From assembly GCF_023206395.1 (NCBI RefSeq), contig NZ_CP066149.1, forward strand, positions 1 to 64,000: a DNA stretch of 64,000 bases, written 5' to 3'. Shown here piece by piece: positions 48,381-55,723 of the stretch (position 1 is the first letter of the stretch; every line of letters starts with the position of its first letter). Made by a program: the position numbers and the translations under genes. Source of the stretch: Vibrio sp. ED004 (GTDB taxonomy: Bacteria; Pseudomonadota; Gammaproteobacteria; Enterobacterales; Vibrionaceae). Below the pieces are notes generated by a model, which was not told the origin of the DNA, made no database searches, and saw nothing but the letters and a program-made list of their open reading frames with translations.

Positions 48381-49922
48381 ATGAAAAACATAAGAGAATT
48401 ATTTTTTGGGTTTATATTATTGTTTAGTTCCAGTGCATTTGCAGAAGAAGGATCATTTAATCAAGCCATTAGCAACTTAAGCCAAAGTGTTGATGGATTT
48501 TTCAACGAGTACACAGGATGGTTCGTTGGATTAATATTTAAAAGCGTGCCAGTAGGTGAAGCCAACTTCCCGATTATTGTTGGGTGGCTATTACTTGCTG
48601 CACTCATCTTTACTGTTTATTTTGGCTTCGTTCAATTTAAACGTGTCGGCATGGCTATCGACATCATTAAAGGTAAGTACACCGACCCTAAATCGAAAGA
48701 AGATGGCGAGGTTTCTCACTTTCAAGCTCTGACAACCGCTCTTTCAGGAACGGTGGGTCTTGGTAACATTGCAGGTGTGGGTGCTGCACTTGCGATTGGT
48801 GGTCCTGGGGCAACATTCTGGATGATCTTGTGTGGCATCCTCGGGATGGCTTCTAAGTTCTGTGAGTGTACCTTAGGTGTGAAATACCGAACTATCTTAC
48901 CGTCGGGCGTTGTTTCAGGTGGTCCTATGTACTACCTAAGCCAAGGTCTTGGTGAAAGAGGTTTAGGTGGACTCGGTAAGGTGCTGGCTATCGGCTTTGC
49001 ACTGATGTGTATCTTGGGTTCTTTGGGTGGCGGTAACATGTTCCAAGCCAACCAAGCTCATGCAATGTTGACTTATGCTTTTGATATTCCTAGCGAATAC
49101 GGCGTTATCACTGGTCTTGTGCTCGCTGCTTTAGTTTTCTCTGTAATTGTTGGTGGTATGCCTTCTATTGCATCGGTAACAGAAAAAGTGGTTCCTTGGA
49201 TGGCTGCGCTATATATCGGTATGGCTGTGATTGTTATCGGTTCTAACCTTGATCAAGTTGGTCCAGCGTTCAGTGCAATCTTTACAGGTGCATTTACTGG
49301 CGAAGGTGTCGTTGGTGGATTCATTGGTGCGTTGATTCAAGGCTTGAAACGTGCAACGTTCTCGAATGAAGCAGGTGTTGGTTCAGCAGCTATTGCTCAC
49401 TCAGCAGTTAAAACAAAAGAGCCAATCACTGAAGGTCTAGTATCACTATTAGAACCGTTCGTTGATACAGTAATAATTTGTACAATGACAGCATTGGTTA
49501 TCACTATCGCAGGCCTAAACACAGGTCCATTCGATGGCACAGGCCTAACGGGTGTAACCCTAACTGCGGCATCATTCACTGAAACAGCAGGCTTCTTCAA
49601 GTACACACTAGCCCTAGCCGTTATCATGTTTGCGTTCTCTACCATGATTTCTTGGTCGTACTACGGTCTTAAAGCATGGACTTACCTATTCGGTGAAGGC
49701 AAGACAACAGAGCTTATTTTCAAAGTGATGTTCTGTGTGTTCGTTGTGATTGGTGCAACCATTCAATTTGGTGCGGTAATCGACTTCTCTGATGCAGCTA
49801 TCTTTGCAATGTCTATCTTTAACATCCTAGGTCTATACTTCTTGATGCCTGTTGTTAAGAAAGAACTGCAATCATTTGTTGCTCGCGTGAAATCTGGCGA
49901 AATCAAAACTTACGAGAAATAA
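48381..49922 (+). CDS. AGCS-family amino acid:cation symporter
   Basis: 513-residue sodium-coupled alanine/glycine-type transporter. The cleavable-looking N terminus (MKNIRELFFGFILLFSSSAF) is longer than in the second paralogue at 52130. Signatures include ALSGTVGLGNIAGVGAALAI, GGPGATFWMILCGILGMASK and the FSNEAGVGSAAIAHSAVKT region. AGGGA precedes the ATG. No riboswitch is visible upstream, in contrast to the paralogue. The substrate (Ala, Gly or Ser) cannot be told from sequence. Monocistronic. Confidence 0.93.
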   Translation: MKNIRELFFGFILLFSSSAFAEEGSFNQAISNLSQSVDGFFNEYTGWFVGLIFKSVPVGEANFPIIVGWLLLAALIFTVYFGFVQFKRVGMAIDIIKGKYTDPKSKEDGEVSHFQALTTALSGTVGLGNIAGVGAALAIGGPGATFWMILCGILGMASKFCECTLGVKYRTILPSGVVSGGPMYYLSQGLGERGLGGLGKVLAIGFALMCILGSLGGGNMFQANQAHAMLTYAFDIPSEYGVITGLVLAALVFSVIVGGMPSIASVTEKVVPWMAALYIGMAVIVIGSNLDQVGPAFSAIFTGAFTGEGVVGGFIGALIQGLKRATFSNEAGVGSAAIAHSAVKTKEPITEGLVSLLEPFVDTVIICTMTALVITIAGLNTGPFDGTGLTGVTLTAASFTETAGFFKYTLALAVIMFAFSTMISWSYYGLKAWTYLFGEGKTTELIFKVMFCVFVVIGATIQFGAVIDFSDAAIFAMSIFNILGLYFLMPVVKKELQSFVARVKSGEIKTYEK

Positions 49923-50016
49923 CTTCTCTTCAGTGCTTATCGTCAAATAACACTGTTCTAAAAATTTTTGTAATACCCTTTGCTTGAGAAAGCGAGAACA
50001 GTACTGCAATTAATCT

Positions 50017-50056
50017 AAAATCCCTACTGGCTATGGTTTAGCTCGTAGGGATTTTT
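50017..50056. terminator. bidirectional terminator whose arm codes the end of a small gene
   Basis: AAAATCCCTAC pairs with GTAGGGATTTT across a 17-nt loop, ending in T5 on the plus strand. Serves the first AGCS gene on the plus strand. On the minus strand it spans the stop codon of the 58-residue gene. Confidence 0.85.
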
Positions 50057-50214
50057 GTATCTGGATTTTCTTGTTCAAGCCGTTCAGGATCTTGGCTTAC
50101 TTTTTTACGATCCACCAGCTCTTCTACTTCAATCATATCTCGTTGCGCTAATGGCGAATTACAATCATCAAAACAATAGGCTACGGTGCAGTTCTCACAC
50201 AGATATTCATTCAT
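50038..50214 (-). CDS. small four-cysteine protein (58 residues)
   Basis: Short ORF: MNEYLCENCTVAYCFDDCNS at the start, then an acidic helix and a VSQDPERLEQENPDTK tail. Cysteines 6, 9, 14 and 18 (CX2CX4CX3C) could bind a metal such as zinc. AGGGA is 8 nt upstream of the ATG at 50214. The 3' codons (Lys-Ile-Pro-Thr-Ser-stop) form one arm of a terminator. No family recognised, but the Shine-Dalgarno, the cysteines and the terminator make it look real. Confidence 0.7.
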   Translation of the reverse strand: MNEYLCENCTVAYCFDDCNSPLAQRDMIEVEELVDRKKVSQDPERLEQENPDTKIPTS

Positions 50215-50537
50215 GGTTTAATCCCTGTCCATTGAGATGGTCTAATCACAGAATGACAACAGACCGCGTGTTCATCCTAGAACACCGCTATTATGCTGTT
50301 TCTCAACCCTATAAATATGCGTGCAAAGTCACCAAGTATTCAATTAATTACATATTAAAACCCTTTACGGCTCTAATCACGAATAGCTTGGTAATCGTGT
50401 GAAAACGGTTCTTAACCATGCTACGAAACCAATTAGCAGTAGAAATAAGCCATCTGGAACGAAAAACGCCCGCATCATTTTCATGATGTGGGCGTTGGAA
50501 TAGTTATAGCTAAAGACAATGAATTAAAGGTTTGAGT
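50215..50537. other. intergenic region with one terminator
   Basis: 323 bp between two minus-strand genes. Apart from the terminator at 50462-50497 I see nothing in it. Confidence 0.5.
50462..50497 (-). terminator. terminator of the coiled-coil protein gene
   Basis: AACGCCCGCATCA pairs with TGATGTGGGCGTT (one G-U) across a 6-nt loop. On the minus strand it is followed by a T run. Confidence 0.85.
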
Positions 50538-51272
50538 TTATAAACCCATCTCTTCAGTTAGCGTTTTGATTTGCTTGAGATCCATGGTGTGGACTTCAAT
50601 CATTTGTCTGATGTCACTTAGACGAGAGTTCGCGTTATCTTGCTTCTCACACGCGTCAGACTTCGCATCCCATGAAGTGCCATCTAAGAACACATCACAC
50701 GCTTTCTTAAGCGAACCAAGGTTCTGTTCGAGTTCGTCTCTTTCCTTCTCAAGCTTTTCAAGTTCTTGAGATATTTGTAATTCTTTACGGAACAGTTCAC
50801 GAGAGCGTTCAAACAAGGTCGACTGCATATCCGCCTGACGGTTTAGCTTTTGGTTATCTTGCTCTGTTTTGTCTAGCGTTTGCTTTTGATCGTTTAACTG
50901 TTGCTCTAACGAGTAGTTAGCCTTCTCTAAAACCGCAGATTGTTTCGCTAACTCTTGGAGCTCTTTTTGGTGCTCTTCCGCTTGTTTTACTAGTGCGACT
51001 TCCACTTTTTCGTCGATCTCGGTATCGACTTTTGCCACCTTAGCTTCAACCGACGTCATCAATTCTGTTTTACTGTCGCGCACTTCTTGGTAACGGGTTT
51101 CGAGTACCTGATAAGTGGACTCCCACTTCGAAGCCGTCACTGTCGAACCGATTAAGCCACCCAGTGCTAAACCTATAACCGCAGCAATGCCGATATAGAG
51201 CTGACTGCGCTTATCGCGTTCTTCAATAACAACCACTTCATCTTGTTCGCTTTGTCCAGATTGCTGGTTCAC
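50538..51272 (-). CDS. membrane-anchored coiled-coil protein
   Basis: 244 residues. A short acidic cytoplasmic head, one membrane helix (about 26-46: YIGIAAVIGLALGGLIGSTV), then about 150 residues of predicted coiled coil, and a C-terminal region with two cysteines (KKACDVFLDG, SDACEKQ) that could pair outside the cytoplasm. I do not recognise a characterised family; similar proteins are sometimes labelled as chromosome-segregation ATPases only because of the coiled coil. There is no ATPase motif here. Confidence 0.75.
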   Translation of the reverse strand: MNQQSGQSEQDEVVVIEERDKRSQLYIGIAAVIGLALGGLIGSTVTASKWESTYQVLETRYQEVRDSKTELMTSVEAKVAKVDTEIDEKVEVALVKQAEEHQKELQELAKQSAVLEKANYSLEQQLNDQKQTLDKTEQDNQKLNRQADMQSTLFERSRELFRKELQISQELEKLEKERDELEQNLGSLKKACDVFLDGTSWDAKSDACEKQDNANSRLSDIRQMIEVHTMDLKQIKTLTEEMGL

Positions 51273-51419
51273 TAGCGGGTACTCCCCAAAATATGTTTAA
51301 CGTTACGCGGTCACTGGCACGAATGCCAATACTGATTTGTAGGTTCAGTTAAACCTGTCTCTCAAGTCAGAAGCACTTGAGCTTTACTAACACGTTCATC
51401 CCATCTGCTCACAAACGGT

Positions 51420-51578
51420 TTAACGCGTTAACTCCGAAATCATCAAGCTGGCAGTATACAAAAGGAAGCTGCTAACGATAACTATCACTACCCATTTTTG
51501 CAGTTTTTCGTTGGTCCGGTAACGAAACAATACAAATGCCAAAGCCAATAAAAAAACAATCGCTATTAGTCGAGTCAT
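51420..51578 (-). CDS. small membrane protein (52 residues)
   Basis: The ATG at 51578 has a near-perfect AGGAGGAG just upstream, better than the GTG/ATG options 24 codons earlier. Starts MTRLIAIVFLLALAFVLFRY, then a basic loop and a second hydrophobic stretch (WVVIVIVSSFLLYTASLMIS). Two predicted helices. Family unknown. Confidence 0.65.
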   Translation of the reverse strand: MTRLIAIVFLLALAFVLFRYRTNEKLQKWVVIVIVSSFLLYTASLMISELTR

Positions 51579-51756
51579 AACTCCTCCTTGTTTCCCTATT
51601 TTATACCATTTAAATAAGCAAGTTACGTCAGAGTCGCGTTGTTTGATCATTTAGTTGAACAACATTTGTGCAAACAGATATTTTGTAGCTGACATCACAT
51701 TTTATATGATCTAGGATACGCCTACAGATTACCTAATTATTTAGGTAATTGTTCCG

Positions 51757-51996
51757 ATGAAGACTGCAGGAGAGTGGTTTTTAACTAAATTTTAACATTT
51801 AGTTAGATTGACCCGCCGAAGAAGTGAATCTTTCAGGTGCTTTATGCTGGAGAAATCCAGAAAAGTGAGGACTGTCGTTGGAGGAACCTCTGGAGAGAAC
51901 CGTTAGATCGGTCGCCGAAGGAGCAAGCTTAGTGCCCGTTACTTATCTATAAGTGATTCGCTAAGTGAAACTCTCAGGCAAAAGGACAGAGGAGTG
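51757..51996 (+). ncRNA. tandem glycine riboswitch
   Basis: Two consecutive glycine (gcvT-type) aptamers upstream of an AGCS transporter, the arrangement known from Vibrio cholerae. Aptamer I: GCCGAAGAAGTGAATC (about 51815-51830) with TTTCAGG and the AGGAC closing strand (about 51869). Aptamer II: CCTCTGGAGAG (51887-51897), GCCGAAGGAGCAAGC, ACTCTCAGGCAAAAGGACAG to 51990. P1 of aptamer II is CCTCTG (51887-51892) with CAGAGG (51987-51992). The short linker between aptamers is GTCGTTGGAGGAA. Confidence 0.95.
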
Positions 51997-52094
51997 GAAA
52001 GCAACAAGCCTTAATTAACAAAAGAATTCTATCTAGAAATCCGTATGTATTAAGTAGTGCTACCGATCCCTGCGATCTGCACTGCCTTCCCTCT

Positions 52095-52125
52095 TCTCCT
52101 TAAATTTTTTAATTTATTAAGGGGA
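52095..52125 (+). promoter_or_regulatory. probable translational expression platform of the glycine riboswitch
   Basis: TCTCCTTAA (52095-52103) can pair with TTAAGGGGA (52117-52125; one G-U), burying the AGGGG Shine-Dalgarno five bases before ATG 52130. The pyrimidine strand CTTCTC (52093-52098) can instead pair with GAGGAG (51989-51994), which is part of the aptamer II P1 strand. The two states exclude each other. Confidence 0.7.
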
Positions 52126-52129
52126 ATCT

Positions 52130-53500
52130 ATGAACCACCTACAAGCTACACTACAAACCATCAATCAATTCGTTTGGGGACCACCACTGCTTATTCTGCT
52201 AGTGGGTACAGGTATCTACTTTACTTTTCGCTTAGGCTTACTCCAGTTTAGACACCTCCCAACCGCGCTAAAAATGGTATTCAGCAAAGACAAATCCGGT
52301 ACGGGTGACGTATCAAGTTTTGCCGCTTTGTGTACCGCACTTTCAGCAACCATTGGTACAGGTAACATCGTTGGTGTAGCGACCGCAATCAAGATTGGTG
52401 GCCCTGGAGCCCTATTCTGGATGTGGCTTGCCGCTGTATTTGGTATGGCGACCAAATACGCAGAATGCCTACTTGCTGTTAAATACCGCAGAACCGATAG
52501 CAATGGCGAAATGGTTGGCGGCCCTATGTACTACCTTCAATACGGTGTTGGCTCAAGAATCTTGGCGGTGATGTTCGCTGTGTTCGCTTTGGGTGTTGCG
52601 TGCTTCGGTATTGGTACATTCCCACAAGTTAACGCTATTTTGGACGCTACTGAAATCTCATTTGGCGCTTCACGTGAGATGTCTGCTGTTGTTCTAACGA
52701 TATTGGTGGCAGTGGTAACGCTTGGTGGTATTCAATCTATTGCTAAGGTTGCAGGAAAAGTGGTTCCGACCATGGCGGTTATGTACATTGTCGCGTGTTT
52801 GAGCGTTTTGGTTTCAAATACAGACCAACTACTGAATGCCATTACCCTTGTTGTTACCTCTGCGTTTACTAATACAGCGGCGACAGGCGGTTTCTTTGGT
52901 GCGAGCATCATGCTTGCTATCCAATCGGGTATTGCTCGTGGTGTATTCTCTAATGAATCTGGTTTAGGTAGCGCACCCATGGCTGCGGCGGCTGCAAAAA
53001 CAGATTCATGTGTAAAGCAAGGCCTTGTCTCTATGACAGGCACTTTCTTCGACACCATCATCATTTGTACGATGACAGGTTTGGCACTTATCTTAACCGG
53101 CGCCTGGCAGACTGACCTTTCAGGTGCTGCGATGACCACTCATGCATTTGCTGTTGGTCTGAACGCAGACACGCTTGGCCCAATGCTGGTTTCTGTTGGC
53201 CTAATCTTCTTTGCGTTTACTACGATTTTAGGTTGGAACTACTACGGCGAGCGCTGTGTTGTTTTCTTGCTAGGTACAAAAGCAGTCCTACCTTACAAGA
53301 TCATCTTCATTGGGTTGGTGGCTTCTGGTGCATTCTTGAAGCTCGACATGATCTGGATAATGGCAGATATCGTGAACGGCCTGATGGCAATTCCAAACCT
53401 GATCGGCCTTATCTTGCTACGCCACGTGGTTATCGAAGAAACAAAGCTATTCTTCAAACCTTTAACGTCTTCAAACAATTGTGAAGCTGTTAAAGCATAA
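52130..53500 (+). CDS. AGCS-family symporter under glycine riboswitch control
   Basis: 456-residue alanine/glycine:cation symporter. Signatures: LSATIGTGNIVGVATAIKIG, GGPGALFWMWLAAVFGMATK, GGPMYYLQYGVG and FSNESGLGSAPMAAAAAKT. Glycine sensing upstream implies glycine, with alanine possible, as substrate. AGGGG five bases before the ATG lies in a regulatory hairpin. It lacks the signal-like extension of the paralogue at 48381. Followed by a strong terminator. Confidence 0.95.
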   Translation: MNHLQATLQTINQFVWGPPLLILLVGTGIYFTFRLGLLQFRHLPTALKMVFSKDKSGTGDVSSFAALCTALSATIGTGNIVGVATAIKIGGPGALFWMWLAAVFGMATKYAECLLAVKYRRTDSNGEMVGGPMYYLQYGVGSRILAVMFAVFALGVACFGIGTFPQVNAILDATEISFGASREMSAVVLTILVAVVTLGGIQSIAKVAGKVVPTMAVMYIVACLSVLVSNTDQLLNAITLVVTSAFTNTAATGGFFGASIMLAIQSGIARGVFSNESGLGSAPMAAAAAKTDSCVKQGLVSMTGTFFDTIIICTMTGLALILTGAWQTDLSGAAMTTHAFAVGLNADTLGPMLVSVGLIFFAFTTILGWNYYGERCVVFLLGTKAVLPYKIIFIGLVASGAFLKLDMIWIMADIVNGLMAIPNLIGLILLRHVVIEETKLFFKPLTSSNNCEAVKA

Positions 53501-53517
53501 TCAGAACTGATTGAACC

Positions 53518-53546
53518 AAAGCCCGCATTCAAATGCGGGCTTTTTT
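53518..53546 (+). terminator. terminator after the riboswitch-controlled symporter
   Basis: GCCCGCATT pairs with AATGCGGGC across a 2-nt loop, then T6. Confidence 0.93.
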
Positions 53547-53892
53547 ATATCCATACGATACTTAAACTGACTAAATTATTACTATCGTATACCCACAAAT
53601 AAAATAAGATTTTAATTAGACCGATGTTCTAATTAATTCATAGACAAAGATTAATCCAAAAATCTCCAATTAAAAGCTCACTAATAAAACCAACCCTTAA
53701 TTAGATATTACTTATATTTAACAGATTATGACTAAATGGCAGAATTTCTTTCATAAACAAATAATGAACGCTTTTGTTTTGACCACTCAAAAACACACCA
53801 GAATAAAACATGTGACTTTAATTCATATAATAGTCAGTTTATAGTCATCTAAATTGTTGAGAGAATTATAATAAAAATAAAACGTTGGCTAT
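53547..53892. other. AT-rich region upstream of the ToxR-like gene
   Basis: 346 bp, strongly AT-rich, no ORF. Expected to hold the regulator promoter; no clear consensus pair seen. Confidence 0.4.
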
Positions 53893-54714
53893 ATGATCAG
53901 ATTCGACCCGATTAAAAACCGTATTTATAACGACGAACGTTCTATTAAAATAGGATATCGTGAGACTCGTGTTTTAGAGTTATTACTTAAAAACTCACCC
54001 GAAATTGTGAACAAACAAGATATTATTAGTTTCGCATGGGGAAGCGAGTTCATTGGAGATACGTCACTGGCGAAGTGTATCAGCTTGCTTCGCTAAGGGT
54101 TCGTTAAGCTTGGCATCAGAGAAACACCCATCGTCACGGTGCCAAAGGTCGGTTACCGACTTATTGATGAATGCGTCTTTATTGACTCGCAACCACAAAG
54201 CGAAACTACTGTTCCTCTCACTCCTGTGAGTGACCAAGTCCCGCTCGGTCAAAGTAATATTGCGGCCTCTATTGCGAGCAACGATACACCTGAGTCCAAA
54301 TCGGCTTCACTTACCTATTCCCCACTTAGCTATTCTCAAGTCAGCTTATACAAAAACAAGCTGTGTTACTTCATAACGGGCTGTTTGCTGTTGTCCTCGG
54401 CACTGTTGGCTTTTGCTAAGGTTCACGATAAAAGCCTTGGTGATATCACCCCCTTTAACCGACTTAATGAACAATGGGTTGGGCAGGTACAAGTTTTTCA
54501 GGAAACAGAGATGTCTTTGAGCCCAGAACTCGAGGCCATTCTCTACAAATACCAATGCGATTGCGTAGCCTACATCAGCGATGAGCCCGGCTATTCAGAA
54601 CTCTCCATGCTCAACAAGACAACACGTCAGTCCATCAATATCTTCTACACCGCCACGCAATTAGATCGAGCCAGTCAAGAGATAGAATTATTCCTAAAGA
54701 GAGGCCAATTATGA
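53893..54714 (+). pseudogene. ToxR-like transmembrane regulator interrupted by one stop codon
   Basis: One frame runs from 53893 to 54714 except for TAA at 54094-54096 (codon 68 of about 274). Residues 1-67 are the start of a ToxR-type winged helix (ETRVLELLLKNSPEIVNKQ, SLAKCISLLR). After the stop the same frame completes it (TPIVTVPKVGYRLID), so a CAA or AAA to TAA change would restore a normal domain. A Ser/Pro-rich linker, one membrane helix (about 156-176 of the full frame; FITGCLLLSSALLAF) and a periplasmic domain follow. Its stop overlaps the ToxS-like start (ATGA). It may be a disabled gene, an error, or made by restart at GTG 54139, which would give a protein lacking most of the DNA-binding domain. 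The adjacent aerolysin is the likely target. Confidence 0.85.
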
Positions 54715-55172
54715 TGCCATTTGTAGCTCTGTTTTCCTCGTTAGCGTTATTGATTGGTATATGGAGTATTCCTTCATCTCCGCCCCAAGAAGAGCACCGT
54801 TATCAACATAGCGTGGTAGATCTTGTGCTAGATGGAAATGTATTACGAACCGATGGGCTCACCAAAATAAGTGATAACAAAGTTCTGCATCTTATGTCCG
54901 TCCAAGATGACAACATGCCCGACCCGATTGTTCTACGATTTAGAGGAGAAGCTGGTCCTTCTCAATCCCTATTCTTTTCAATAGCTGGCACTATCGACTT
55001 AGTCTCCGTGCAAAAAATAAATAAAACTATGAATGACAGCTTATTGTCGCCCTACCTACTTATCAACAATGACCCTTTAACATTGAAGGTTGATATATTA
55101 AGTTCAAATGATTTATTTGCCATCATCCGAACATGTAATACAGGAAGAACACAACTTTTGGCTAAACGATAA
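54711..55172 (+). CDS. ToxS-like membrane partner of the ToxR-like regulator
   Basis: 153 residues with a short N-terminal membrane anchor (FVALFSSLALLIGIWSI) and a periplasmic domain. Size, topology, overlap with a ToxR-like gene and operon order are those of ToxS, which stabilises ToxR from the periplasmic side. Sequence is too divergent for me to confirm ToxS homology. The open frame and overlap suggest recent function even though its partner is broken. Confidence 0.7.
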   Translation: MMPFVALFSSLALLIGIWSIPSSPPQEEHRYQHSVVDLVLDGNVLRTDGLTKISDNKVLHLMSVQDDNMPDPIVLRFRGEAGPSQSLFFSIAGTIDLVSVQKINKTMNDSLLSPYLLINNDPLTLKVDILSSNDLFAIIRTCNTGRTQLLAKR

Positions 55173-55190
55173 TTTATCTTCGTTTAGCCA
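55159..55190 (+). repeat. perfect 11-bp hairpin over the ToxS-like stop codon
   Basis: TGGCTAAACGA (55159-55169) is complementary to TCGTTTAGCCA (55180-55190). The stop codon lies in the loop. No T run follows, so it is a weak terminator candidate. Confidence 0.6.
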
Positions 55191-55723
55191 CCAGCTGAAT
55201 CCACTTCATTTTAATTAACACCGTTCTGAATATTACACATAAAAAATGGATGGTTATATTTATTACTGCATCAATAAACATCTCTTGTATTTTGAGCATT
55301 CAAATTCATCGAATGTTTAAAACACTGGATTAAACTTTTAAATCCAAGTCTCATTTATCGCTCTCCTGTTGATATTTACATCAAATAAAAACGATGTGAA
55401 TAATATGTCTCCTCTCGTACTTAACCATTCATTTCACCCGCGATAGACCACGTTAAAAACTATTTGACGTGAATGTATCATTCATCACGCCTCATTTTTC
55501 TAAAAACGGTTTGAGCCCTATCAAACATTTTCTTTTCAGTTACAGCCCCTTTCACCGAATAAACAAATAAAACAATACAAGCCATTGAATTAAAAAAGGA
55601 ATTTAATTCAACCCTTTTCAGTATCTATCTATTTATCAACATGAAAAAGTGAACTTGTCTTGTTAACTGCACGGCACAAAAAACATTATCAAAATAGAAA
55701 AATTACAAATGAGGGAATTGTTA
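55191..55723. promoter_or_regulatory. aerolysin leader and promoter region
   Basis: 533 bp without a gene between the ToxRS-like pair and the toxin. Strongly AT-rich. Expected to hold the toxin promoter. I could not define a promoter or ToxR-type repeat. Confidence 0.4.

Noticed and set aside
50055..50402. Plus-strand 115-codon ORF
   Set aside because: Antisense to the four-cysteine gene, lacks a start signal and has no family features.
55159..55190. Strong terminator after the ToxS-like gene
   Set aside because: The stem is perfect but no T run follows on the plus strand; kept as a hairpin only.
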